From: Halisarca cf. caerulea
Taxonomy: Eukaryota; Porifera; Demospongiae; Chondrillida; Halisarcidae
Assembly (NCBI GenBank): GCA_963170055.1
Contig: CAUJGJ010000072.1
Location: forward strand, 1,741,333-1,805,332
Direction: 5' to 3'
DNA: 64,000 bases
Under the pieces are notes generated by a model. The model saw only the letters and a list, made by a program, of their open reading frames with translations, searched no databases and had not been told where the DNA came from. Every line of letters starts with the position of its first letter. Within the stretch, counting starts at the first letter, position 1. The translations under genes were made by a program, and so were the position numbers. Positions 32,401 through 47,900 of this stretch are shown piece by piece.

Positions 32401-34620
32401 AAACTTTCTAACGTTTTAAACTTAACTTTCTTAGATAGTTAAAATTAGTATTTCATTTGTCATATCTTACGAACTTTGCCAATTTTGCACTTTGCCTAAT
32501 TTTAAAGTTATGTTTCTAACTTTATCTTTGCGATAAATATTATTTAAACTTTGTAATCTTTTAAACTTAACTTTCTTAGTTAGTTAAAATTAGTATTTCA
32601 TTGGTCATATCTTACGAACTTTGCCAATTTTGCAGTTAGCCTAATTTTAAAGTTATGTTTCTAACTTTATCTTTGCGATAAATATTATTTAAACTTTGTA
32701 ATCTTTTAAACTTAACTTTCTTAGATAGTTAAAATTAGTATTTCATTTGTCATATCTTACGAACTTTGCCAATTTTGAACTTTGCCTAATTTTAAAGTTA
32801 TGTTTCTAACTTTATCTTTGCGATAAATATTATTTAAACATTCTAACGTTTTAAACTTAACTTTCTTAGATAGTTAAAATTAGTATTTCATTTGTCATAT
32901 CTTACGAACTTTGCCAATTTTGCACTTTGCCTAATTTTAAAGTTATGTTTCTAACTTTATCTTTGCGATAAATATTATTTAAACTTTGTAACGTTTTAAA
33001 CTTAACTTTCTTAGATAGTTAAAATTAGTATTTTATTTGTCATATCTTACGAACTTTGCCAATTTTGCACTTTGCCTAATTTTAAAGTTATGTTTCTAAC
33101 TTTATCTTTGCGATAAATATTATTTAAACTTTCTAACGTTTTAAACTTAACTTTCTTAGATAGTTAAAATTAGTATTTCATTTGTCATATCTTACGAACT
33201 TTGCCAATTTTGCACTTTGCCTAATTTTAAAGTTATGTTTCTAACTTTATCTTTTCGATAAATATTATTTAAACTTTCTAACGTTTTAAACTTAACTTTC
33301 TTAGATAGTTAAAATTAGTATTTCATTTGTCATATCTTACGAACTTTGCCAATTTTGCACTTTGCCTAATTTTAAAGTTATGTTTCTAACTTTATCTTTG
33401 CGATAAATATTATTTAAACTTTCTAACGTTTTAAACTTAACTTTCTTAGATAGTTAAAATTAGTATTTCATTTGTCATATCTTACCAACTTTGCCAATTT
33501 TGCACTTTGCCTAATTTTAAAGTTATGTTTCTAACTTTATCTTTGCGATAAATATTATTTAAACTTTCTAACGTTTTAAACTTAACTTTCTTAGATAGTT
33601 AAAATTAGTATTTCATTGGTCATATCTTACGAACTTTGCCAATTTTGCACTTTGCCTAATTTTAAAGTTATGTTTCCAACTTTATCTTTGCGATAAATAC
33701 TATTTGACTTTGTAATCTTTTAAACTTAACTTTCTTAGATAGTTAAAATTAGTATTTCATTTGTCATATCTTACGAACTTTGCCAATTTTGCACTTTGCC
33801 TAATTTTAAAGTTATGTTTCTAACTTTATCTTTGCGATAAATATTATTTAAACTTTGTAATCTTTTAAACTTAACTTTCTTAGTTAGTTAAAATTAGTAT
33901 TTCATTGGTCATATCTTACGAACTTTGCCAATTTTGCAGTTAGCCTAATTTTAAAGTTATGTTTCTAACTTTATCTTTGCGATAAATATTATTTAAACTT
34001 TGTAATCTTTTAAACTTAACTTTCTTAGATAGTTAAAATTAGTATTTCATTTGTCATATCTTACGAACTTTGCCAATTTTGAACTTTGCCTAATTTTAAA
34101 GTTATGTTTCTAACTTTATCTTTGCGATAAATATTATTTAAACATTCTAACGTTTTAAACTTAACTTTCTTAGATAGTTAAAATTAGTATTTCATTTGTC
34201 ATATCTTACGAACTTTGCCAATTTTGCACTTTGCCTAATTTTAAAGTTATGTTTCTAACTTTATCTTTGCGATAAATATTATTTAAACTTTGTAACGTTT
34301 TAAACTTAACTTTCTTAGATAGTTAAAATTAGTATTTCATTTGTCATATCTTACGAACTTTGCCAATTTTGCACTTTGCCTAATTTTAAAGTTATGTTTC
34401 TAACTTTATCTTTGCGATAAATATTATTTAAACTTTCTAACGTTTTAAACTTAACTTTCCTAGATAGTTAAAATTAGTATTTCATTTGTCATATCTTACC
34501 AACTTTGCCAATTTTGCACTTTGCCTAATTTTAAAGTTATGTTTCTAACTTTATCTTTGCGATAAATATTATTTAAACTTTCTAACGTTTTAAACTTAAC
34601 TTTCTTAGATAGTTAAAATT
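29420..34620 (+). repeat. Shorter higher-order blocks of 7 and 9 monomers in satellite C
   Basis: The CTGAGATAG deletion monomer recurs at 29849, 30846 and 32133, spacings 997 and 1287. These equal 7 and 9 monomers minus 18 bases (the 17-base deletion plus a 1-base loss in the TATTTGACTTTG variant). Surrounding variants (TTGCAGTTAG, TTTGAACTTTG, CATTGGTCATATC) repeat in the same order, so the region grew by repeated unequal exchange within the block to its left. Confidence 0.85.
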
Positions 34621-35999
34621 AGTATTTCATTGGTCATATCTTACGAACTTTGCCAATTTTGCACTTTGCCTAATTTTAAAGTTATGTTTCTAACTTTATC
34701 TTTGCGATAAATATTATTTAAACTTTGTAACGTTTTAAACTTAACTTTCTTAGATAGTTAAAATTAGTATTTCATTTGTCATATCTTACGAACTTTGCCA
34801 ATTTTGCACTTTGCCTAATTTTAAAGTTATGTTTCCAACTTTATCTTTGCGATAAATATTATTTAAACTTAACTTTCTTAGATAGTTAAAATTAGTATTT
34901 CATTTGTCATATCTTACGAACTTTGCCAATTTTGCACTTTGCCTAATTTTAAAGTTATGTTTCTAACTTTATCTTTGCGATAAATATTATTTAAACTTTT
35001 TAACGTTTTAAACTTAACTTTCTTAGATAGTTAAAATTAGTATTTCATTTGTCATATCTTACGAACTTTGCCAATTTTGCACTTTGCCTAATTTTAAAGT
35101 TATGTTTCTAACTTTAACTTTGCGATAAATATTATTTAAACTTTGTAATCTTTTAAACTTAACTTTCTTAGATAGTTAAAATTAGTATTTCATTTGTCAT
35201 ATCTAACGAACTTTGCCAATTTTGCACTTTGCCTAATTTTAAAGTTATGTTTCTAACTTTATCTTTGCGATAAATATTATTTAAACTTTCTAACGTTTTA
35301 AACTTAACTTTCTTAGATAGTTAAAATTAGTATTTCATTGGTCATATCTTACGAACTTTGCCAATTTTGCACTTTGCCTAATTTTAAAGTTATGTTTCTA
35401 ACTTTATCTTTGCGATAAATATTATTTAAACTTTGTAACGTTTTAAACTTAACTTTCTTAGATAGTTAAAATTAGTATTTCATTTGTCATATCTTACGAA
35501 CTTTGCCAATTTTGCACTTTGCCTAATTTTAAAGTTATGTTTCTAACTTTATCTTTGCGATAAATATTATTTAAACTTTCTAACGTTTTAAACTTAACTT
35601 TCTTAGATAGTTAAAATTAGTATTTCATTTGTCATATCTTACGAACTTTGCCAATTTTGCACTTTGCCTAATTTTAAAGTTATGTTTCTAACTTTATCTT
35701 TGCTATAAATATTATTTAAACTTTCTAACGTTTTAAACTTAACTTTCTTAGTTAGTTAAAATTAGTATTTCATTTGTCATATCTTACGAACTTTGCCAAT
35801 TTTGCACTTTGCCTAATTTTAAAGTTATGTTTCTAACTTTATCTTTGCGATAAATATTATTTAAACTTTCTAACGTTTTAAACTTAACTTTCTTAGATAG
35901 TTAAAATTAGTATTTCATTTGTCATATCTTACGAACTTTGCCAATTTTGCACTTTGCCTAATTTTAAAGTTATGTTTCTAACTTTATCTTTGCGATTAA

Positions 36000-38900
36000 T
36001 ATTATTTAAACTTTCTAACGTTTTAAACTTAACTTTCTTAGATAGTTAAAATTAGTATTTCATTTGTCATATCTTACGAACTTTGCCAATTTTGCACTTT
36101 GCCTAATTTTAAAGTTATGTTTCTAACTTTATCTTTGCGATAAATATTATTTAAACTTTGTAATCTTTTAAACTTAACTTTCTTAGATAGTTAAAATTAG
36201 TATTTCATTTGTCATATCTTACGAACTTTGCCAATTTTGCACTTTGCCTAATTTTAAAGTTATGTTTCTAACTTTATCTTTGCGATAAATATTATTTAAA
36301 CTTTCTAACGTTTTAAACTTAACTTTCTTAGATAGTTAAAATTAGTATTTCATTTGTCATATCTTACGAACTTTGCCAATTTTGCACTTTTCCTAATTTT
36401 AAAGTTATGTTTCTAACTTTATCTTTGCGATAAATATTATTTAAACTTTCTAACGTTTTAAACTTAACTTTCTTAGATAGTTAAAATTAGTATTTCATTT
36501 GTCATATCTTACGAACTTTGCCAATTTTGCACTTTGCCTAATTTTAAAGTTATGTTTCTAACTTTATCTTTGCGATAAATATTATTTAAACTTTCTAACG
36601 TTTTAAACTTAACTTTCTTAGATAGTTAAATTAGTATTTCATTTGTCATATCTTACGAACTTTGCCAATTTTGCACTTTGCCTAATTTTAAAGTTATGTT
36701 TCTAACTTTATCTTTGCGATAAATATTATTTAAACTTTCTAACGTTTTAAACTTAACTTTACTTAGATAGTTAAAATTAGTATTTCATTTGTCATATCTT
36801 ACGAACTTTGCCAATTTTGCACTTTGCCTAATTTTAAAGTTATGTTTCTAACTTTATCTTTGCGATAAATATTATTTAAACTTTCTAACGTTTTAAACTT
36901 AACTTTCTTAGATAGTTAAAATTAGTATTTCATTTGTCATATCTTACGAACTTTGCCAATTTTGCACTTTGCCTAATTTTAAAGTTATGTTTCTAACTTT
37001 ATCTTTGCGATAAATATTATTTAAACTTTGTAATCTTTTAAACTTAACTTTCTTAGATAGTTAAAATTAGTATTTCATTTGTCATATCTTACGAACTTTG
37101 CCAATTTTGCACTTTGCCTAATTTTAAAGTTATGTTTCTAACTTTATCTTTGCGATAAATATTATTTAAACTTTCTAACGTTTTAAACTTAACTTTCTTA
37201 GATAGTTAAAATTAGTATTTCATTTGTCATATCTTACGAACTTTGCCAATTTTGCACTTTGCCTAATTTTAAAGTTATGTTTCTAACTTTATCTTTGCGA
37301 TAAATATTATTTAAACTTTGTAATCTTTTAAACTTAACTTTCTTAGATAGTTAAAATTAGTATTTCATTTGTCATATCTTACGAACTTTGCCAATTTTGC
37401 ACTTTGCCTAATTTTAAAGTTATGTTTCTAACTTTATCTTTGCGATAAATATTATTTAAACTTTCTAACGTTTTAAACTTAACTTTCTTAGATAGTTAAA
37501 ATTAGTATTTCATTTGTCATATCTTACGAACTTTGCCAATTTTGCACTTTGCCTAATTTTAAAGTTATGTTTCTAACTTTATCTTTGCGATAAATATTAT
37601 TTAAACTTTCTAACGTTTTAAACTTAACTTTCTTAGATAGTTAAAATTAGTATTTCATTTGTCATATCTTACGAACTTTGCCAATTTTGCACTTTGCCTA
37701 ATTTTAAAGTTATGTTTCTAACTTTATCTTTGCGATAAATATTATTTAAACTTTGTAATCTTTTAAACTTAACTTTCTTAGATAGTTAAAATTAGTATTT
37801 CATTTGTCATATCTTACGAACTTTGCCAATTTTGCACTTTGCCTAATTTTAAAGTTATGTTTCTAACTTTATCTTTGCGATAAATATTATTTAAACTTTG
37901 TAAACTTTTAAACTTAACTTTCTTAGATAGTTAAAATTAGTATTTCATTTGTCATATCTTACGAACTTTGCCAATTTTGCACTTTGCCTAATTTTAAAGT
38001 TATGTTTCTAACTTTATCTTTGCGATAAATATTATTTAAACTTTCTAACGTTTTAAACTTAACTTTCTTAGATAGTTAAAATTAGTATTTCATTTGTCAT
38101 ATCTTACGAACTTTGCCAATTTTGCACTTTTCCTAATTTTAAAGTTATGTTTCTAACTTTATCTTTGCGATAAATATTATTTAAACTTTCTAACGTTTTA
38201 AACTTAACTTTCTTAGATAGTTAAAATTAGTATTTCATTTGTCATATCTTACGAACTTTGCCAATTTTGCACTTTGCCTAATTTTAAAGTTATGTTTCTA
38301 ACTTTATCTTTGCGATAAATATTATTTAAACTTTCTAACGTTTTAAACTTAACTTTCTTAGATAGTTAAAATTAGTATTTCATTTGTCATATCTTACGAA
38401 CTTTGCCAATTTTGCACTTTGCCTAATTTTAAAGTTATGTTTCTAACTTTATCTTTGCGATAAATATTATTTAAACTTTGTAATCTTTTAAACTTAACTT
38501 TCTTAGATAGTTAAAATTAGTATTTCATTTGTCATATCTTACGAACTTTGCCAATTTTGCACTTTGCCTAATTTTAAAGTTATGTTTCTAACTTTATCTT
38601 TGCGATAAATATTATTTAAACTTTCTAACGTTTTAAACTTAACTTTCTTAGATAGTTAAAATTAGTATTTCATTTGTCATATCTTACGAACTTTGCCAAT
38701 TTTGCACTTTGCCTAATTTTAAAGTTATGTTTCTAACTTTATCTTTGCGATAAATATTATTTAAACTTTGTAATCTTTTAAACTTAACTTTCTTAGATAG
38801 TTAAAATTAGTATTTCATTTGTCATATCTTACGAACTTTGCCAATTTTGCACTTTGCCTAATTTTAAAGTTATGTTTCTAACTTTATCTTTGCGATAAAT

Positions 38901-41900
38901 ATTATTTAAACTTTCTAACGTTTTAAACTTAACTTTCTTAGATAGTTAAAATTAGTATTTCATTTGTCATATCTTACGAACTTTGCCAATTTTGCACTTT
39001 GCCTAATTTTAAAGTTATGTTTCTAACTTTATCTTTGCGATAAATATTATTTAAACTTTCTAACGTTTTAAACTTAACTTTCTTAGATAGTTAAAATTAG
39101 TATTTCATTTGTCATATCTTACGAACTTTGCCAATTTTGCACTTTGCCTAATTTTAAAGTTATGTTTCTAACTTTATCTTTGCGATAAATATTATTTAAA
39201 CTTTGTAATCTTTTAAACTTAACTTTCTTAGATAGTTAAAATTAGTATTTCATTTGTCATATCTTACGAACTTTGCCAATTTTGCACTTTGCCTAATTTT
39301 AAAGTTATGTTTCTAACTTTATCTTTGCGATAAATATTATTTAAACTTTGTAAACTTTTAAACTTAACTTTCTTAGATAGTTAAAATTAGTATTTCATTT
39401 GTCATATCTTACGAACTTTGCCAATTTTGCACTTTGCCTAATTTTAAAGTTATGTTTCTAACTTTATCTTTGCGATAAATATTATTTAAACTTTCTAACG
39501 TTTTAAACTTAACTTTCTTAGATAGTTAAAATTAGTATTTCATGTGTCATATCTTACGAACTTTGCCAATTTTGCACTTTGCCTAATTTTAAAGTTATGT
39601 TTCTAACTTTATCTTTGCGATAAATATTATTTAAACTTTCTAACGTTTTAAACTTAACTTTCTTAGATAGTTAAAATTAGTATTTCATTTGTCATATCTT
39701 ACGAACTTTGCCAATTTTGCACTTTGCCTAATTTTAAAGTTATGTTTCTAACTTTATCTTTGCGATAAATATTATTTAAACTTTGTAATCTTTTAAACTT
39801 AACTTTCTTAGATAGTTAAAATTAGTATTTCATTTGTCATATCTTACGAACTTTGCCAATTTTGCACTTTGCCTAATTTTAAAGTTATGTTTCTAACTTT
39901 ATCTTTGCGATAAATATTATTTAAACTTTGTAATCTTTTAAACTTAACTTTCTTAGATAGTTAAAATTAGTATTTCATTTGTCATATCTTACGAACTTTG
40001 CCAATTTTGCACTTTGCCTAATTTTAAAGTTATGTTTCTAACTTTATCTTTGCGATAAATATTATTTAAACTTTGTAATCTTTTAAACTTAACTTTCTTA
40101 GATAGTTAAAATTAGTATTTCATTTGTCATATCTTACGAACTTTGCCAATTTTGCACTTTGCCTAATTTTAAAGTTATTTTTCTAACTTTATCTTTGCGA
40201 TAAATATTATTTAAACTTTGTAAACTTTTAAACTTAACTTTCTTAGATAGTTAAAATTAGTATTTCATTTGTCATATCTTACGAACTTTGCCAATTTTGC
40301 ACTTTGCCTAATTTTAAAGTTATGTTTCTAACTTTATCTTTGCGATAAATATTATTTAAACTTTCTAACGTTTTAAACTTAACTTTCTTAGATAGTTAAA
40401 ATTAGTATTTCATGTGTCATATCTTACGAACTTTGCCAATTTTGCACTTTGCCTAATTTTAAAGTTATGTTTCTAACTTTATCTTTGCGATAAATATTAT
40501 TTAAACTTTCTAACGTTTTAAACTTAACTTTCTTAGATAGTTAAAATTAGTATTTCATTTGTCATATCTTACGAACTTTGCCAATTTTGCACTTTGCCTA
40601 ATTTTAAAGTTATGTTTCTAACTTTATCTTTGCGATAAATATTATTTAAACTTTGTAATCTTTTAAACTTAACTTTCTTAGATAGTTAAAATTAGTATTT
40701 CATTTGTCATATCTTACGAACTTTGCCAATTTTGCACTTTGCCTAATTTTAAAGTTATGTTTCTAACTTTATCTTTGCGATAAATATTATTTAAACTTTG
40801 TAATCTTTTAAACTTAACTTTCTTAGATAGTTAAAATTAGTATTTCATTTGTCATATCTTACGAACTTTGCCAATTTTGCACTTTGCCTAATTTTAAAGT
40901 TATGTTTCTAACTTTATCTTTGCGATAAATATTATTTAAACTTTGTAATCTTTTAAACTTAACTTTCTTAGATAGTTAAAATTAGTATTTCATTTGTCAT
41001 ATCTTACGAACTTTGCCAATTTTGCACTTTGCCTAATTTTAAAGTTATGTTTCTAACTTTATCTTTGCGATAAATATTATTTAAACTTTCTAACGTTTTA
41101 AACTTAACTTTCTTAGATAGTTAAAATTAGTATTTCATTTGTCATATCTTACGAACTTTGCCAATTTTGCACTTTGCCTAATTTTAAAGTTATGTTTCTA
41201 ACTTTATCTTTGCGATAAATATTATTTAAACTTTCTAACGTTTTAAACTTAACTTTCTTAGATAGTTAAAATTAGTATTTCATTTGTCATATCTTACGAA
41301 CTTTGCCAATTTTGCACTTTGCCTAATTTTAAAGTTATGTTTCTAACTTTATCTTTGCGATAAATATTATTTAAACTTTCTAACGTTTTAAACTTAACTT
41401 TCTTAGATAGTTAAAATTAGTATTTCATTTGTCATATCTTACGAACTTTGCCAATTTTGCACTTTGCCTAATTTTAAAGTTATGTTTCTAACTTTATCTT
41501 TGCGATAAATATTATTTAAACTTTGTAATCTTTTAAACTTAACTTTCTTAGATAGTTAAAATTAGTATTTCATTTGTCATATCTTACGAACTTTGCCAAT
41601 TTTGCACTTTGCCTAATTTTAAAGTTATGTTTCTAACTTTATCTTTGCGATAAATATTATTTAAACTTTCTAACGTTTTAAACTTAACTTTCTTAGATAG
41701 TTAAAATTAGTATTTCATTTGTCATATCTTAAGAACTTTGCCAATTTTGCACTTTGCCTAATTTTAAAGTTATGTTTCTAACTTTATCTTTGCGATAAAT
41801 ATTATTTAAACTTTCTAACGTTTTAAACTTAACTTTCTTAGATAGTTAAAATTAGTATTTCATTTGTCATATCTTACGAACTTTGCCAATTTTGCACTTT

Positions 41901-44900
41901 GCCTAATTTTAAAGTTATTTTTCTAACTTTATCTTTGCGATAAATATTATTTAAACTTTGTAATCTTTTAAACTTAACTTTCTTAGATAGTTAAAATTAG
42001 TATTTCATTTGTCATATCTTACGAACTTTGCCAATTTTGCACTTTGCCTAATTTTAAAGTTATGTTTCTAACTTTATCTTTGCGATAAATATTATTTAAA
42101 CTTTGTAATCTTTTAAACTTAACTTTCTTAGATAGTTAAAATTAGTATTTCATTTGTCATATCTTACGAACTTTGCCAATTTTGCACTTTGCCTAATTTT
42201 AAAGTTATGTTTCTAACTTTATCTTTGCGATAAATATTATTTAAACTTTCTAACGTTTTAAACTTAACTTTCTTAGATAGTTAAAATTAGTATTTCATTT
42301 GTCATATCTTACGAACTTTGCCAATTTTGCACTTTGCCTAATTTTAAAGTTATGTTTCTAACTTTATCTTTGCGATAAATATTATTTAAACTTTGTAATC
42401 TTTTAAACTTAACTTTCTTAGATAGTTAAAATTAGTATTTCATTTGTCATATCTTACGAACTTTGCCAATTTTGCACTTTGCCTAATTTTAAAGTTATGT
42501 TTCTAACTTTATCTTTGCGATAAATATTATTTAAACTTTCTAACGTTTTAAACTTAACTTTCTTAGATAGTTAAAATTAGTATTTCATTTGTCATATCTT
42601 AAGAACTTTGCCAATTTTGCACTTTGCCTAATTTTAAAGTTATGTTTCTAACTTTATCTTTGCGATAAATATTATTTAAACTTTCTAACGTTTTAAACTT
42701 AACTTTCTTAGATAGTTAAAATTAGTATTTCATTTGTCATATCTTACGAACTTTGCCAATTTTGCACTTTGCCTAATTTTAAAGTTATTTTTCTAACTTT
42801 ATCTTTGCGATAAATATTATTTAAACTTTGTAATCTTTTAAACTTAACTTTCTTAGATAGTTAAAATTAGTATTTCATTTGTCATATCTTACGAACTTTG
42901 CCAATTTTGCACTTTGCCTAATTTTAAAGTTATGTTTCTAACTTTATCTTTGCGATAAATATTATTTAAACTTTGTAATCTTTTAAACTTAACTTTCTTA
43001 GATAGTTAAAATTAGTATTTCATTTGTCATATCTTACGAACTTTGCCAATTTTGCACTTTGCCTAATTTTAAAGTTATGTTTCTAACTTTATCTTTGCGA
43101 TAAATATTATTTAAACTTTGTAATCTTTTAAACTTAACTTTCTTAGATAGTTAAAATTAGTATTTCATTTGTCATATCTTACGAACTTTGCCAATTTTGC
43201 ACTTTGCCTAATTTTAAAGTTATGTTTCTAACTTTATCTTTGCGATAAATATTATTTAAACTTTCTAACGTTTTAAACTTAACTTTCTTAGATAGTTAAA
43301 ATTAGTATTTCATTTGTCATATCTTACGAACTTTGCCAATTTTGCACTTTGCCTAATTTTAAAGTTATGTTTCTAACTTTATCTTTGCGATAAATATTAT
43401 TTAAACTTTCTAACGTTTTAAACTTAACTTTCTTAGATAGTTAAAATTAGTATTTCATTTGTCATATCTTACGAACTTTGCCAATTTTGCACTTTGCCTA
43501 ATTTTAAAGTTATGTTTCTAACTTTATCTTTGCGATAAATATTATTTAAACTTTCTAACGTTTTAAACTTAACTTTCTTAGATAGTTAAAATTAGTATTT
43601 CATTTGTCATATCTTACGAACTTTGCCAATTTTGCACTTTTCCTAATTTTAAAGTTATGTTTCTAACTTTATCTTTGCGATAAATATTATTTAAACTTTC
43701 TAACGTTTTAAACTTAACTTTACTTAGATAGTTAAAATTAGTATTTCATTTGTCATATCTTACGAACTTTGCCAATTTTGCACTTTGCCTAATTTTAAAG
43801 TTATGTTTCTAACTTTATCTTTGCGATAAATATTATTTAAACTTTGTAATCTTTTAAACTTAACTTTCTTAGATAGTTAAAATTAGTATTTCATTTGTCA
43901 TATCTTACGAACTTTGCCAATTTTGCACTTTGCCTAATTTTAAAGTTATGTTTCTAACTTTATCTTTGCGATAAATATTATTTAAACTTTCTAACGTTTT
44001 AAACTTAACTTTCTTAGATAGTTAAAATTAGTATTTCATTTGTCATATCTTACGAACTTTGCCAATTTTGCACTTTGCCTAATTTTAAAGTTATGTTTCT
44101 AACTTTATCTTTGCGAGAAATATTATTTAAACTTTCTAACGTTTTAAACTTAACTTTCTTAGATAGTTAAAATTAGTATTTCATTTGTCATATCTTACGA
44201 ACTTTGCCAATTTTGCACTTTGCCTAATTTTAAAGTTATGTTTCTAACTTTATCTTTGCGATAAATATTATTTAAACTTTCTAACGTTTTAAACTTAACT
44301 TTCTTAGATAGTTAAAATTAGTATTTCATTTGTCATATCTTACGAACTTTGCCAATTTTGCACTTTGCCTAATTTTAAAGTTATGTTTCTAACTTTATCT
44401 TTGCGATAAATATTATTTAAACTTTGTAATCTTTTAAACTTAACTTTCTTAGATAGTTAAAATTAGTATTTCATTTGTCATATCTTACGAACTTTGCCAA
44501 TTTTGCACTTTGCCTAATTTTAAAGTTATGGTTCTAACTTTATCTTTGCGATAAATATTATTTAAACTTTGTAATCTTTTAAACTTAACTTTCTTAGATA
44601 GTTAAAATTAGTATTTCATTTGTCATATCTTACGAACTTTGCCAATTTTGCACTTTGCCTAATTTTAAAGTTATGTTTCTAACTTTATCTTTGCGAGAAA
44701 TATTATTTAAACTTTCTAACGTTTTAAACTTAACTTTCTTAGATAGTTAAAATTAGTATTTCATTTGTCATATCTTACGAACTTTGCCAATTTTGCACTT
44801 TGCCTAATTTTAAAGTTATGTTTCTAACTTTATCTTTGCGATAAATATTATTTAAACTTTCTAACGTTTTAAACTTAACTTTCTTAGATAGTTAAAATTA

Positions 44901-47900
44901 GTATTTCATTTGTCATATCTTACGAACTTTGCCAATTTTGCACTTTGCCTAATTTTAAAGTTATGTTTCTAACTTTATCTTTGCGATAAATATTATTTAA
45001 ACTTTGTAATCTTTTAAACTTAACTTTCTTAGATAGTTAAAATTAGTATTTCATTTGTCATATCTTACGAACTTTGCCAATTTTGCACTTTGCCTAATTT
45101 TAAAGTTATGTTTCTAACTTTATCTTTGCGATAAATATTATTTAAACTTTGTAATCTTTTAAACTTAACTTTCTTAGATAGTTAAAATTAGTATTTCATT
45201 TGTCATATCTTACGAACTTTGCCAATTTTGCACTTTGCCTAATTTTAAAGTTATGTTTCTAACTTTATCTTTGCGATAAATATTATTTAAACTTTCTAAC
45301 GTTTTAAACTTAACTTTCTTAGATAGTTAAAATTAGTATTTCATTTGTCATATCTTACGAACTTTGCCAATTTTGCACTTTGCCTAATTTTAAAGTTATG
45401 TTTCTAACTTTATCTTTGCGATAAATATTATTTAAACTTTCTAACGTTTTAAACTTAACTTTCTTAGATAGTTAAAATTAGTATTTCATTTGTCATATCT
45501 TACGAACTTTGCCAATTTTGCACTTTGCCTAATTTTAAAGTTATGTTTCTAACTTTATCTTTGCGATAAATATTATTTAAACTTTGTAATCTTTTAAACT
45601 TAACTTTCTTAGATAGTTAAAATTAGTATTTCATTTGTCATATCTTACGAACTTTGCCAATTTTGCACTTTGCCTAATTTTAAAGTTATGTTTCTAACTT
45701 TATCTTTGCGATAAATATTATTTAAACTTTGTAATCTTTTAAACTTAACTTTCTTAGATAGTTAAAATTAGTATTTCATTTGTCATATCTTACGAACTTT
45801 GCCAATTTTGCACTTTGCCTAATTTTAAAGTTATGTTTCTAACTTTATCTTTGCGATAAATATTATTTAAACTTTCTAACGTTTTAAACTTAACTTTCTT
45901 AGATAGTTAAAATTAGTATTTCATTTGTCATATCTTACGAACTTTGCCAATTTTGCACTTTGCCTAATTTTAAAGTTATGTTTCTAACTTTATCTTTGCG
46001 ATAAATATTATTTAAACTTTCTAACGTTTTAAACTTAACTTTCTTAGATAGTTAAAATTAGTATTTCATTTGTCATATCTTACGAACTTTGCCAATTTTG
46101 CACTTTGCCTAGTTTTAAAGTTATGTTTCTAACTTTATCTTTGCGATAAATATTATTTAAACTTTGTAAACTTTTAAACTTAACTTTCTTAGATAGTTAA
46201 AATTAGTATTTCATTTGTCATATCTTACGAACTTTGCCAATTTTGCACTTTGCCTAATTTTAAAGTTATGTTTCTAACTTTATCTTTGCGATAAATATTA
46301 TTTAAACTTTGTAATCTTTTAAACTTAACTTTCTTAGATAGTTAAAATTAGTATTTCATTTGTCATATCTTACGAACTTTGCCAATTTTGCACTTTGCCT
46401 AATTTTAAAGTTATGTTTCTAACTTTATCTTTGCGATAAATATTATTTAAACTTTGTAATCTTTTAAACTTAACTTTCTTAGATAGTTAAAATTAGTATT
46501 TCATTTGTCATATCTTACGAACTTTGCCAATTTTGCACTTTGCCTAATTTTAAAGTTATGTTTCTAACTTTATCTTTGCGATAAATATTATTTAAACTTT
46601 CTAACGTTTTAAACTTAACTTTCTTAGATAGTTAAAATTAGTATTTCATTTGTCATATCTTACGAACTTTGCCAATTTTGCACTTTGCCTAATTTTAAAG
46701 TTATGTTTCTAACTTTATCTTTGCGATAAATATTATTTAAACTTTCTAACGTTTTAAACTTAACTTTCTTAGATAGTTAAAATTAGTATTTCATTTGTCA
46801 TATCTTACGAACTTTGCCAATTTTGCACTTTTCCTAATTTTAAAGTTATGTTTCTAACTTTATCTTTGCGATAAATATTATTTAAACTTTCTAACGTTTT
46901 AAACTTAACTTTCTTAGTTAGTTAAAATTAGTATTTCATTTGTCATATCTTACGAACTTTGCCAATTTTGCACTTTGCCTAATTTTAAAGTTATGTTTCT
47001 AACTTTATCTTTGCGATAAATATTATTTAAACTTTCTAACGTTTTAAACTTAACTTTCTTAGATAGTTAAAATTAGTATTTCATTTGTCATATCTTACGA
47101 ACTTTGCCAATTTTGCACTTTGCCTAATTTTAAAGTTATGTTTCTAACTTTATCTTTGCGATAAATATTATTTAAACTTTGTAATCTTTTAAACTTAACT
47201 TTCTTAGATAGTTAAAATTAGTATTTCATTTGTCATATCTTACGAACTTTGCCAATTTTGCACTTTGCCTAATTTTAAAGTTATGTTTCTAACTTTATCT
47301 TTGCGATAAATATTATTTAAACTTTGTAATCTTTTAAACTTAACTTTCTTAGATAGTTAAAATTAGTATTTCATTTGTCATATCTTACGAACTTTGCCAA
47401 TTTTGAACTTTGCCTAATTTTAAAGTTATGTTTCTAACTTTATCTTTGCGATAAATATTATTTAAACTTTGTAATCTTTTAAACTTAACTTTCTTAGATA
47501 GTTAAAATTAGTATTTCATTTGTCATATCTTACGAACTTTGCCAATTTTGCACTTTGCCTAATTTTAAAGTTATGTTTCTAACTTTATCTTTGCGATAAA
47601 TATTATTTAAACTTTCTAACGTTTTAAACTTAACTTTCTTAGATAGTTAAAATTAGTATTTCATTTGTCATATCTTACGAACTTTGCCAATTTTGCACTT
47701 TGCCTAATTTTAAAGTTATGTTTCTAACTTTATCTTTGCGATAAATATTATTTAAACTTTCTAACGTTTTAAACTTAACTTTCTTAGATAGTTAAAATTA
47801 GTATTTCATTTGTCATATCTTACGAACTTTGCCAATTTTGCACTTTTCCTAATTTTAAAGTTATGTTTCTAACTTTATCTTTGCGATAAATATTATTTAA